Part shown: positions 1 to 6,468 of the stretch, piece by piece | Layout: every line of letters starts with the position of its first letter | Numbering within the stretch: the stretch's first letter is position 1 | Origin: Synechococcales cyanobacterium PMM_0003 | Lineage (GTDB): Bacteria > Cyanobacteriota > Cyanobacteriia > Pseudanabaenales > Pseudanabaenaceae | NCBI GenBank assembly: GCA_949128015.1 | Contig: CASBRC010000161.1 | Span: 1-9,816, forward strand | Reading direction: 5' to 3' | Length of the DNA stretch: 9,816 nucleotides | Made by a program: the position numbers and the translations under genes | The notes under the pieces: generated by a model | Seen by the model: only the letters and a program-made list of their open reading frames with translations | What the model was told of the DNA's origin: nothing | The model's database searches: none

Positions 1-1194
1 TTCTAGAAGTGGTGCGATCGCAAGAGCCGCTCGCTTTTGTTTTTGATGTTTTTTATAAAAAGATTGAGCATTCTGGGCAGCGTTCTTGGTTGGGTCAAGA
101 GGAATAATTACAGATTCGCCTGAATGGAAATCAGTCAGCGTAATTTCTTTCATGCCAATTTCCCAGCAATGCAAATGCGCCATTAATAAATCCGCTTTGT
201 CTTTGAAGTCATCGGCTTGAGTTGAGAGCTTCAGGCGATCGAGAAATTCTGTTTCTTTAATAGTTAACTTCGCTAACTGATTGTGAATTGCTTGGCTAAT
301 CTGTTGGTGCAATTGCTGAAAGGCAACCTGCCCAGTTTGTTGAGAATAATAGCGATCGCAAAATTCATTAACTGATTCTGGAGTCTTGTCCTCCGATCCT
401 GCGGGAGAGTGGGTGAGAGCATAGCCCTTACCTTCTAAATGTGGATAAAAATGCTTTTGGTCAATACAGGTCAGCCAACTTTGCCAAGCTTGATATAGCA
501 TTTCCCATTCAGACAAAGTTAAATCCGCCACATTTTTATCGCCATCTAAATTTGCGATCGCTAATAGCGATCGCACTAGCGACGAGCTAACACCACGATA
601 ATTACTCAGTAAATTGCGTTTAATTTCTTTAGGAATCAAAATTAACCGATCGCGCCATGAGTCAAAGGACTCACTCAGACTAGGAATTGCTTCGAGTAAT
701 GCGGGTGGTAACTCGTAGCGATCGCCTGTTTGGATCGGGCGCACTCGTGACTGCTTGCTGCTGACTTGGTGAGCAGCGGTGACAATTTCGCCATTGGCAT
801 TAACTAAAATTGCGTTACTATATTTGCCCATCACTTCTAGATAGAGATGCCACTGCACCGCATCATCAGGGCGCTTGGCAAATTGCAAATCGACCACGCG
901 CTCCCAAGGACTAGTAAGTTGCACCGAGACAAGCGCAAATCCTGCGACTTGATGCAAAATTTGTTGACTAAAGGTGAAAGTATCGGGCTGTTTTGGTGGC
1001 GGAGTACATAGATGGATGCGTGCTGCTTGCGGATGCCAAGACAGCAGCAGCCATTGTTTCTTCTCTAAAGTTCGTAATTGCAGATGGATAGTATGGCGAT
1101 CGCTTTGATGCACCTGCTCTAACCTCGCAGGCACACAAGCTAGGTCTAGCTCATGGGTCAAAGCTACAAGGGTTGTTAGGTCAGCAGGTTGCAT
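1..1194 (-). CDS. rqcH: NFACT family protein, RqcH/Rqc2-like (FbpA family), C-terminus outside window
   Basis: The frame is open from an ATG at 1194 to the window edge and gives 398 residues; family members are usually about 550-590, so the C-terminal part is missing. Seen: an NFACT-N-like start, W97-E98-R99, the family-typical stretch EVMGKYSNAIL (120-130), a charged helical region likely forming the coiled coil (about 280-345), and the signature DPTKNAAQNAQSFYKK (367-382). Known of the family: bacterial RqcH binds obstructed 50S subunits with peptidyl-tRNA and adds alanine tails that mark the stalled chain for degradation; older annotation calls these fibronectin-binding proteins. E98-R99 sits where Bacillus RqcH has its functional Asp-Arg pair, so the acidic residue is changed conservatively. 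A purine-rich AAGAGA lies upstream of the ATG as a modest ribosome binding site. The family call is firm; the alanine-tailing role here is inferred. Confidence 0.88.
   Translation of the reverse strand, partial: MQPADLTTLVALTHELDLACVPARLEQVHQSDRHTIHLQLRTLEKKQWLLLSWHPQAARIHLCTPPPKQPDTFTFSQQILHQVAGFALVSVQLTSPWERVVDLQFAKRPDDAVQWHLYLEVMGKYSNAILVNANGEIVTAAHQVSSKQSRVRPIQTGDRYELPPALLEAIPSLSESFDSWRDRLILIPKEIKRNLLSNYRGVSSSLVRSLLAIANLDGDKNVADLTLSEWEMLYQAWQSWLTCIDQKHFYPHLEGKGYALTHSPAGSEDKTPESVNEFCDRYYSQQTGQVAFQQLHQQISQAIHNQLAKLTIKETEFLDRLKLSTQADDFKDKADLLMAHLHCWEIGMKEITLTDFHSGESVIIPLDPTKNAAQNAQSFYKKHQKQKRAALAIAPLLE
554..574. repeat. HIP1 octamers (GCGATCGC), closest pair; 18 copies window-wide
   Basis: Two HIP1 palindromes lie 5 bases apart here, at 554-561 and 567-574, inside the NFACT gene. 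Other copies start at 14, 352, 718, 1096, 2121, 2367, 2671, 2845, 3328, 5235, 5260, 6139, 6548, 8553, 8945 and 9487. Over-representation of this octamer is a known feature of many cyanobacterial genomes. None falls in rpsB, petG, the mature part of psbO or the soluble VWA gene. Confidence 0.9.
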
Positions 1195-1220
1195 CGTTTT
1201 AATCTCTTATATACACAAAA

Positions 1221-1247
1221 TAGAGTGGACGCTTTGCATCCACTCTA
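1221..1247. repeat. Imperfect palindrome upstream of the NFACT gene
   Basis: Two 12-base arms match at 11 of 12 positions around a 3-base TTT loop; the core reads GTGGACGC-TTT-GCATCCAC. It ends 26 bases before the NFACT start and could form in the mRNA leader. The three-base loop flanked by GC on both sides is the same tip design seen in most other hairpins of the window. Confidence 0.7.
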
Positions 1248-1282
1248 TGCTTAAACGAAAGGTATGCGAAGTACTGTCTTTA

Positions 1283-1302
1283 TTACAGCGCTCTGCCCTC
1301 AA
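1283..1302. repeat. Box of bipartite repeat, copy 1
   Basis: This 20-base box matches 18 of 20 positions of a box at 9758-9777. In both places a hairpin tip begins exactly 33 bases after the last base of the box (tip at 1335 here, 9810 there), and the intervening 32 bases also align at about 20 positions. Together with the palindrome at 1312-1360 this looks like one diverged dispersed repeat. It has no coding capacity. Confidence 0.65.
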
Positions 1303-1311
1303 GCTAGAACT

Positions 1312-1360
1312 AGTAAAAAATTTAAAAGGGTTGCTTTGCAACCCTTTTAAATTTTTTACT
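1312..1360. terminator. Perfect 23-bp palindrome, likely terminator of the DUF6679-like gene
   Basis: The arms are 23 bases and perfectly complementary, with a 3-base loop TTT at 1335-1337; the core is GGGTTGC-TTT-GCAACCC and the outer arms are A/T-rich, giving U runs in either direction. It starts 29 bases after the stop of the minus-strand gene at 1390 and fits an intrinsic terminator. It is also the hairpin half of the bipartite repeat whose box is at 1283-1302. Confidence 0.75.
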
Positions 1361-1389
1361 GTGGTTCTTTTGATCGAAAATTGCTGTAA

Positions 1390-1704
1390 CTATTTGTCAG
1401 GATCATTGCGTGGACGAATTTGTTCGGCTTCAGGGCAATCATCAGAAACAGGGATATCGTGGGATGACATTCCTGTCTTTGTAAACGATGATAGTCTTTG
1501 GGTAACAGCACCAATACTCTCTAATCTGACCATTTCCTCCCAAGAGCAAACCTCGTCTTCATCCTCAGTCTCATAACGGATTGTTACCACGTCACCTTCA
1601 ATATCTAGTATCTTGGCTCTTTCTAGCCAACGTCCCTGATCCCTCAGGTAAATCCAAACATCGCTCTTGGCTTCACAAAGTTGATATATTTTGCGATGTA
1701 GCAT
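1390..1704 (-). CDS. Small conserved cyanobacterial protein, DUF6679-like, function unknown
   Basis: A 104-residue soluble protein with no signal peptide or membrane segment. The central part (about 16-62) alternates short hydrophobic strands with charged turns, with W17, W26 and W55, and a run of acidic residues at 46-51 followed by CSWEEMVRLESIGAV (53-67). The pattern suggests a small beta barrel of the SH3/Tudor sort, which is inference. The C-terminus contains SDDCPEAEQI (87-96). From memory, this matches a protein found across cyanobacteria and labelled DUF6679; no function is known to me. The ATG at 1704 is preceded by GAGGA at 1714-1718 with 9-base spacing, which supports this start. 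It appears monocistronic, with a foldable stretch upstream (1738-1773) and a terminator-like palindrome downstream. Confidence 0.85.
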   Translation of the reverse strand: MLHRKIYQLCEAKSDVWIYLRDQGRWLERAKILDIEGDVVTIRYETEDEDEVCSWEEMVRLESIGAVTQRLSSFTKTGMSSHDIPVSDDCPEAEQIRPRNDPDK

Positions 1705-1737
1705 TCGCTTATGTCCTCAGGGTTACATAATTTTTAA

Positions 1738-1773
1738 GGTTAGAGCATACCTCAAAAGGTAAAAAATCTAACC
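1738..1773 (-). promoter_or_regulatory. Possible leader stem-loop upstream of the DUF6679-like gene
   Basis: GGTTAGA (1738-1744) is complementary to TCTAACC (1767-1773), and between them ACCT-CAAA-AGGT (1749-1760) forms a second short stem. Together they could fold into a two-part hairpin about 20 bases upstream of the GAGGA ribosome binding site. The stems are short and A/T-rich, so this is tentative. I see no gene in the rest of 1705-1894. Confidence 0.3.
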
Positions 1774-1894
1774 ATTACCATTGTAAACGACTATACAAGC
1801 ATTTAATTTTTTAAACTAAGACATATGGATAAAAATTTAGTAAAATCCAGTAAATTCTAAGCCTTGTGCTATGACATCAGCTAGAGGAATTGGC

Positions 1895-1989
1895 TTAAGT
1901 AGGTAGAAAAACCCAAAAAGCTGTGGCGCACGCTGCGCGTGCGCCACAGCTTTTTGGGTTTGGGTTATTTATTACGTCCACCTACTTAA
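1895..1989. terminator. Nested palindrome downstream of the VWA-OmpA gene
   Basis: The core at 1909-1961 has 25-base perfectly complementary arms around the loop TGC (1934-1936). The outer part of each arm is AAACCCAAAAAGCTGTGG and the tip is GCGCACGC. A second, separate 10-bp inverted repeat, TTAAGTAGGT at 1895-1904 and its complement at 1980-1989, encloses the core. It begins 2 bases beyond the stop of the minus-strand gene at 1992 and should act as a strong terminator. The outer repeat makes it look like a discrete element. Confidence 0.75.
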
Positions 1990-1991
1990 AG

Positions 1992-4025
1992 TTAGCGCTG
2001 CTCTTTAAATTGCAAAACAACACGGCGATTAAAGGCATTATCCTTTGCCGTATTATTCTTTTTTAGTGGTTGCAGCCACGATAAAGCTTCAAACGTGACT
2101 TTGTAATTATTACTAAGTCCGCGATCGCGTAATAATCTGACTACCTCATTTGCCCTAGCTTGCGAAAGATCGAGATTGTAGGCGTAGTCTCCTGTCGTGT
2201 CGGTATGACCACTAACCTGAATAAGCCCGCGCCGACCTTGTAACTTTGCCCAGAAATTATCGATTTTGGTTTCTTCAGATGGCAGCAGTTGTGATTCATC
2301 GGAGGGAAAAAAGATGGTCATTTCTAAGTCTGGATTGGCGATCGGCAAAATCGAAGTACTAACATTGCGATCGCTATTTTTAGACTGAACTGCTGAATTA
2401 AGATTATTCCCTGAATTATTTGGATTGATAGAACTGGTAGCTTTACCAGCACTAACTATGGCAGACTTTTCTAAATTATTACGAGAACTATTACCAGTTA
2501 ATTTACTAGAATTTTTGCCAGAAACCTTTCCAACATTATTGCTAGTTATTAAAGTTTTTTCTGAAGCTTTAGAAGCTGATTTTGTCTCAAGTACAGATTC
2601 TTTGAGCACTCTAGGCACAGCCAGATTTTGTAATTTGTTATCTTCGATGCGCTTAATTAAAATGCCAAAGGCGATCGCTGTCCCGATAAAAGCAGAACCG
2701 ATCAATAAAGCTGCAAATATTTTCCACAAACTGCTTGGTGCTGCCGTCTGATCACTTGCAATTTCACCATCTGCTAAAACCTGATCAATATCTGATTCCT
2801 GAGCCTTGATCTCAAAATCGAATAGTTTTTTTTTCATTAAAGGGGCGATCGCCATCGCGGTACTGAAAACTACAGCTTGGCGAATGCGCTGATTGCCCAC
2901 CTCTAACTCAAACCATTGCGAATCATCGCGCATCACAAAATCCACTTTAGCAGGTAGCCCTTTGGGATAGGATTTGACGCAGTTTCCCGCATCGTCATAG
3001 ATGGCTCCATTCTCCGCAATAATCTGATTTTCATTGACCACTTCCGCAAAAATTTGCGAGAGACTAGTCATTTCACCAGCAATTTTGTAATCCCAAATAT
3101 CAATATCTAAACCCGTATCAAAATCATCTAACTCTTGCAACTGATAGCGATCGACATCATTACCAATCCCAATCAAAATTAATTTCAAATAATTTCTTTT
3201 GCCAACTGCAATCTCTAACGCTAGTTCCTTAGTATAGTTTTTGACCTGTTCTAGGTCATCAATCCTGCCATCGGTCAAAAAGATATAGATACCTCGCTGA
3301 GCTTGAATATACTGATTTGCAAAATATGCGATCGCAGGCAATAGCTTCGTCATTTTCCCAAGCTTAAAAGTCGCTGGTCCCGCGATTTTTAATTCTTGGC
3401 AACTCGCATCATCAAACTCACCCAAAACCTGAATCTCATCACCCTTACCACATCCCCAATAAATCAACGAAGTCTTGCCAGTTCCATCTAAACTGCCTGC
3501 CAAATAAGATGTAAAGTCCTGAACTAATGGCTGCAAGATGTTTTCCGTATAGTTAATCTCATAGCCGCGCTCTTGGATTTCCGCAAAAGCCTCGCGCTGA
3601 ATCTTCCGAATCGGTTCTCCGTCTTCTAAATAAGAACGTAATCGACCTTGTTTTATATATGAAGTCAACAATTCTGGATCGACTCGCGCTTCTACCTTTC
3701 GTCCGTAGGCCCGTTTCATCGATGCACTAGCATCTAGGGCAAGTCCAGTCCGCCAACCTTCAGCAAATCGTCCTTGTGGCTCCATTGCGATCGTAAATTC
3801 TACGCGACATTCGACAGTCCCAGAATTTGCCGCAGAATTTACTTCTGGCATGTTTCGCCAAACATTCACCTCACCAAACTCGGCTACCACCAAATTAGCT
3901 GGAACTTGAAAGCTTTTTACTTCGTTCCTTAATTCCTTTGTTAATTTATCTTCCAATTTATCTTTTATTTCACCATTAACTTCACGCTCTAATTCATGAG
4001 GTTCGGAATTATTTTCATGTAGCAT
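1992..4025 (-). CDS. VWA domain - transmembrane - OmpA-like domain fusion protein
   Basis: A 677-residue protein. Residues 1-40 are a charged, probably helical extension. The VWA domain covers about 45-335 with an intact metal site: D98-x-S100-x-S102, T226 and D252 (TDG). A charged insert (about 110-155) follows the first metal-binding loop and is absent from the paralogue upstream. A single membrane segment spans about 436-457. Next comes a low-complexity Ser/Asn/Lys linker (about 460-560), then an OmpA C-terminal-like domain (566-677) with SGHTD (605-609) and NLDLSQARANEVV (617-629), including the Asp and Arg that bind peptidoglycan in the family. There is no signal peptide, so the likely layout is cytoplasmic VWA, inner-membrane anchor and periplasmic wall-binding domain, as in MotB. 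The charges beside the membrane segment argue the other way. It probably shares an mRNA with the soluble paralogue. Partner and process are unknown. Confidence 0.9.
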   Translation of the reverse strand: MLHENNSEPHELEREVNGEIKDKLEDKLTKELRNEVKSFQVPANLVVAEFGEVNVWRNMPEVNSAANSGTVECRVEFTIAMEPQGRFAEGWRTGLALDASASMKRAYGRKVEARVDPELLTSYIKQGRLRSYLEDGEPIRKIQREAFAEIQERGYEINYTENILQPLVQDFTSYLAGSLDGTGKTSLIYWGCGKGDEIQVLGEFDDASCQELKIAGPATFKLGKMTKLLPAIAYFANQYIQAQRGIYIFLTDGRIDDLEQVKNYTKELALEIAVGKRNYLKLILIGIGNDVDRYQLQELDDFDTGLDIDIWDYKIAGEMTSLSQIFAEVVNENQIIAENGAIYDDAGNCVKSYPKGLPAKVDFVMRDDSQWFELEVGNQRIRQAVVFSTAMAIAPLMKKKLFDFEIKAQESDIDQVLADGEIASDQTAAPSSLWKIFAALLIGSAFIGTAIAFGILIKRIEDNKLQNLAVPRVLKESVLETKSASKASEKTLITSNNVGKVSGKNSSKLTGNSSRNNLEKSAIVSAGKATSSINPNNSGNNLNSAVQSKNSDRNVSTSILPIANPDLEMTIFFPSDESQLLPSEETKIDNFWAKLQGRRGLIQVSGHTDTTGDYAYNLDLSQARANEVVRLLRDRGLSNNYKVTFEALSWLQPLKKNNTAKDNAFNRRVVLQFKEQR

Positions 4026-4062
4026 GGCATTCTGTTTCTATTGCTTCTTTAATAATTAATTC

Positions 4063-4079
4063 ATAACGCTTGGCGTTAT
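4063..4079. repeat. Short perfect hairpin before the VWA-OmpA start
   Basis: Seven-base arms ATAACGC and GCGTTAT surround the loop TTG (4070-4072). It lies 37 bases upstream of the VWA-OmpA start codon and 4 bases from the larger palindrome at 4084-4146, so the two hairpins stand side by side between the VWA genes. Confidence 0.6.
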
Positions 4080-4083
4080 ATCC

Positions 4084-4146
4084 AAAGCCAAATATGTTGT
4101 TATAAAAATTTGCGAAGCAAATTTTTATAACAACATATTTGGCTTT
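4084..4146. repeat. Perfect 30-bp-arm palindrome between the two VWA genes
   Basis: The arms of 30 bases are fully complementary around the loop GAA (4114-4116). The tip is ATTTGC-GAA-GCAAAT and the outer end AAAGCC/GGCTTT. It begins 3 bases after the stop of the soluble VWA gene. It lacks a clear U run on its 3' side on the minus strand, so it may reduce rather than stop read-through, or protect the upstream mRNA end. Confidence 0.75.
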
Positions 4147-4149
4147 TAC

Positions 4150-5157
4150 TTATACGAAGTCTACAACATCTGTCCATTGTTCAGATTGAGTGAGCTGTGG
4201 AATCTCTATATCTTTAGGTAGGGCTTCAGTAATATCTTGGGTCACATTGCCGCCTGAAAACTCTAGATTAAAAGCCGTCGATCCCGCAGGCAACTTGAAT
4301 CGCATTAGTGCAGGCACGCCGAAGTTATACTCTTCGCAGACCGTTCCCAACTGATTAAGGATACGTCCATAATGCGTAACAATCGTTTCCGCAGACACAA
4401 ACTCTTTAAAAATCTGTTCCAAAATCTGAATATCATCAGCAACTTGATAATCCCATAGGTCAATCTCACGACCTCCAGAATCCTTAACAAAGCTACCTTC
4501 AAACATATTATCTAGTTCTTCGAGTTGTTTTTTATCAATCTCGTTACCGACACCAATCAGCAACAGTTTGATAAATGGTTTGGTTTGATCAGCAATCTCT
4601 AAAGCATATTTAAAGCAGTACTCTTTTACATCTTCGAGATCTTCGATAATGCCGTCAGTGATAATCAGGCAGATAGCGGCTGGTTGTTTGACTCCGATCG
4701 CAGGTGCATCTTTATATTTATCAATAAAATATTGTAGGGGTGGTAATAATTTAGTGCCTGTTCCCCAAGGGATTTTTGGTCCTTTGATCGCAATTTGCTC
4801 GATCTCTTCACCACTAAAGCTACCCAGATCTTCAACGAGTTCACCTGCTGCGCCGCAAGCCCAGTTAATCAAGTCAACCTTGCCAGTTGCCGCAAAGTTG
4901 GCAAGATACTTGACCATCACTCGCGCTACTGGCTCCACGACATTGTGGTTAACTGCGGCACTGGCAAAGAAGCTACTGACGACACCGCTAATGCCATACA
5001 TTTTTTTCATCGAGGCCGATCCATCTAAGGCTAAGCCAACTCTTGCGCCTTCAATGTCTGGAACCATCAGAATAGTTGCAACGATGTCAATGTCCCCATT
5101 ATTTTGGGGATAAACATTGACTTCACCAAAGGGTTGAACGACACTTTTTAACTGCAT
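4150..5157 (-). CDS. Soluble VWA domain protein, TerY-like
   Basis: A 335-residue protein without signal peptide or membrane segment, presumably cytoplasmic. The VWA fold fills most of it, with a complete metal site: D45-x-S47-x-S49 in GLALDGSASMKK, T135 in GTGTKLLPP, and D168 in ITDG. It is clearly paralogous to the N-terminal 400 residues of the next gene: both share FGEVNV near the start, then GLALD-SASMK, a TDG motif, IKLLLIGVGNEID and D-WDY blocks in the same order. VWA domains of this bacterial kind typically act as metal-dependent protein-binding scaffolds; relatives occur in TerY stress-response modules beside kinases, phosphatases or AAA ATPases. No such partner is visible here. The ATG at 5157 has AGAGAG about 10 bases upstream. 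It is most likely the first gene of a two-gene unit. The VWA call is firm; the role is unknown. Confidence 0.9.
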   Translation of the reverse strand: MQLKSVVQPFGEVNVYPQNNGDIDIVATILMVPDIEGARVGLALDGSASMKKMYGISGVVSSFFASAAVNHNVVEPVARVMVKYLANFAATGKVDLINWACGAAGELVEDLGSFSGEEIEQIAIKGPKIPWGTGTKLLPPLQYFIDKYKDAPAIGVKQPAAICLIITDGIIEDLEDVKEYCFKYALEIADQTKPFIKLLLIGVGNEIDKKQLEELDNMFEGSFVKDSGGREIDLWDYQVADDIQILEQIFKEFVSAETIVTHYGRILNQLGTVCEEYNFGVPALMRFKLPAGSTAFNLEFSGGNVTQDITEALPKDIEIPQLTQSEQWTDVVDFV

Positions 5158-5339
5158 ACTCGGACTCTCTGATATTTCACATCAAAATAGTAACGTATAG
5201 TGCTTGAGGTGCTAACTAAAACCCAATAAATTTTGCGATCGCTATCCTCACAACAAAGCGCGATCGCATTTTCGACCCTCGTAAACGGTTAGAGCATGGG
5301 GCTTTTGCTGTATAGCCCATATTTCATGACATGAGACAA

Positions 5340-5371
5340 AAAAAGAGAGTCCTAATTAGGACTCTCTTTTT
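5340..5371. terminator. Bidirectional terminator downstream of psbO
   Basis: A perfect 32-base palindrome with 16-base arms; the left arm starts AAAAAGAGAGTCC and the two arms meet at CTAATTAG. It starts 18 bases after the psbO stop and ends in a T run for the minus-strand transcript. The remaining intergenic DNA up to the soluble VWA gene (5158-5339) holds two HIP1 octamers at 5235 and 5260 and no gene I can support. The VWA promoter should lie there, but no convincing pair of boxes stands out. Confidence 0.85.
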
Positions 5372-5389
5372 CAAAAATCAACTTAAAAA

Positions 5390-6232
5390 TTAAGAGTTAA
5401 CTTTGCCGTAAAATACGCCGCGAATGATTACTTCCTTGGGTTCAACACCGCCAAGGTCATTGTCAGAGGTTTGCTCAGTCTCGAAAGTACCAGCAATTTC
5501 ACCAGTGTCAGAATTTAGCTTCGCAATTTGCAAAGACATATTACCTTTGGAGGTAGAGTCATCCTTTACGCTGCGGTTATCAAAAGAGTTGCGCTTTGCG
5601 GGTAATGCTTCAGCCGAGTCATAACCGATCGCAAGACCACGCCCCTTAGGATCGATAAAGCCAGAACCACGATAGGTAGGTACATCGGTGGGACCAATGA
5701 AATCAACCGATGTAGTAATGCCATTTACACCAGGAGCAGTTTTAGCATTAAAACCTTTGATGGTAAATAAAATTGCGACTAGTTCGCCGCCAGGCATTTT
5801 GACGGTGATTGGTTGATAGTCTAGACCATCGGTTTCAACTAAGCTAAGACTTCCATCACTATTGCCTGTAACAGTTGCTTTCACGAAGTCAAGGCTAGAA
5901 GTTGAGCGGGTCAACAATTTGCTAGCGACAAACTCAGATTTTTTGCGCTTATTGCTAGATTCTTCTTTAACAAAAAATGAGGTTGGTTCTAGGCAAAGAT
6001 CTGTAATTTCCACAGATTGACCAGATCCAACGGCAATAAAGTTACGACCGCCGCGAGAGGAGCTTAGAATGCTAGAGCATTTATTGGCTAAGCCAGTATT
6101 TCTAATTTGATCGTATGTCAAGCCTGGTTCAACAGCTGCGATCGCATTAGTAGCAAACATGCCGCTTGCGATTAACATGCATAAACTGATACACAATGTA
6201 AAAATTGCTTTCGTAAAACTACGAAATTTCAT
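5390..6232 (-). CDS. psbO: Photosystem II manganese-stabilizing polypeptide PsbO
   Basis: A 280-residue precursor. Residues 1-32 form a Sec signal peptide (basic start, hydrophobic core, ATNAIA before cleavage near 32/33), so the protein goes to the thylakoid lumen, where PsbO caps and stabilises the Mn4CaO5 water-splitting cluster. Diagnostic stretches are LTYDQIRNTGLANKC (38-52), EFVASKLLTRSTSSLD (100-115), GGELVAILFTIK (148-159), TYRGSGFIDPKGRG (186-199) and EPKEVIIRGVFYGKV (264-278). C52 and C80 match the conserved disulfide pair. The mature length of about 248 is normal. The start is supported by GAGG within AAGAAGAGG (6239-6247), 6 bases from the ATG. It forms its own transcription unit, ended by the palindrome at 5340-5371, and is divergent from the gene at 6469. 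Confidence 0.97.
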   Translation of the reverse strand: MKFRSFTKAIFTLCISLCMLIASGMFATNAIAAVEPGLTYDQIRNTGLANKCSSILSSSRGGRNFIAVGSGQSVEITDLCLEPTSFFVKEESSNKRKKSEFVASKLLTRSTSSLDFVKATVTGNSDGSLSLVETDGLDYQPITVKMPGGELVAILFTIKGFNAKTAPGVNGITTSVDFIGPTDVPTYRGSGFIDPKGRGLAIGYDSAEALPAKRNSFDNRSVKDDSTSKGNMSLQIAKLNSDTGEIAGTFETEQTSDNDLGGVEPKEVIIRGVFYGKVNS

Positions 6233-6250
6233 AAATAACCTCTTCTTAAA

Positions 6251-6269
6251 TTTAACGGGATTTAACGGG
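6251..6269 (-). promoter_or_regulatory. Tandem 9-base repeat in the psbO leader
   Basis: TTTAACGGG occurs twice with one base between (6251-6259 and 6261-6269), which is CCCGTTAAA twice on the psbO-sense strand, just upstream of the ribosome binding site. A TAAAAT that could serve as a -10 box lies just beyond it on the minus strand (6274-6279), but I find no well-spaced -35. It may be a protein-binding site; this is inference. Confidence 0.3.
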
Positions 6270-6455
6270 TAGTATTTTAGAGTTAGGACGATCTCGCAAA
6301 GCGCAGACTATGATAACTCTGGTAAAAATACGATCTAGTTTAGGATTTTAAATAGAGATCGTTAAGGAGTTGGTGGTGCTTTAGACTAGCCATATTAGGT
6401 AAGCTCGTCAAAGACACTTAATTTGTAAAATTCCAATCACCATATTATCGCGCAC

Positions 6456-6460
6456 GAGGG
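6456..6460 (+). promoter_or_regulatory. Ribosome binding site GAGGG that fixes a TTG start
   Basis: GAGGG lies 8 bases before the TTG at 6469. The frame is open upstream to a TAA at 6400 but contains no in-frame ATG or GTG, so this site and the TTG are the best start. A TATTAT at 6443-6448 could be a -10 box for a very short leader, though no well-spaced -35 is evident. Confidence 0.6.
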
Positions 6461-6468
6461 TACTTAGC

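Noticed and set aside
1247..1576. Plus-strand frame of 109 codons
   Set aside because: It starts inside a hairpin region, crosses the palindrome at 1312-1360 and overlaps the DUF6679-like gene, which has better start signals and protein character.
1824..1860. Tiny plus-strand frame with ATG at about 1825
   Set aside because: It encodes only 11 residues, without a ribosome binding site or recognisable composition.
1895..1989. Insertion sequence or transposase
   Set aside because: No transposase-like protein is visible anywhere in the window; the repeats are short and non-coding.
4305..5113. Open frames opposite or within the soluble VWA gene, one of 154 codons
   Set aside because: They lie wholly within a well-supported VWA coding region, and their translations show no family features.
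1738..5297. The 11-mer GGTTAGAGCAT occurring at 1738-1748 and 5287-5297
   Set aside because: Flanking sequences do not align, and an 11-base match within 10 kb of A/T-rich intergenic DNA can be chance.
5158..5389. tRNA, other stable RNA, or CRISPR array
   Set aside because: I looked for cloverleaf arms and regularly spaced repeats here and in the other intergenic regions and found none; the repeats present are palindromes and HIP1 octamers.
6294..6303. Possible third copy of the bipartite-repeat box (TCGCAAAGCG)
   Set aside because: Only about ten bases match, and there is no hairpin tip 33 bases away.
6330..6362. Inverted repeat ACGATCT / AGATCGT between psbO and the plus-strand gene
   Set aside because: The 7-base arms are 19 bases apart, which is weak and easily due to chance; no promoter boxes are placed around it convincingly.
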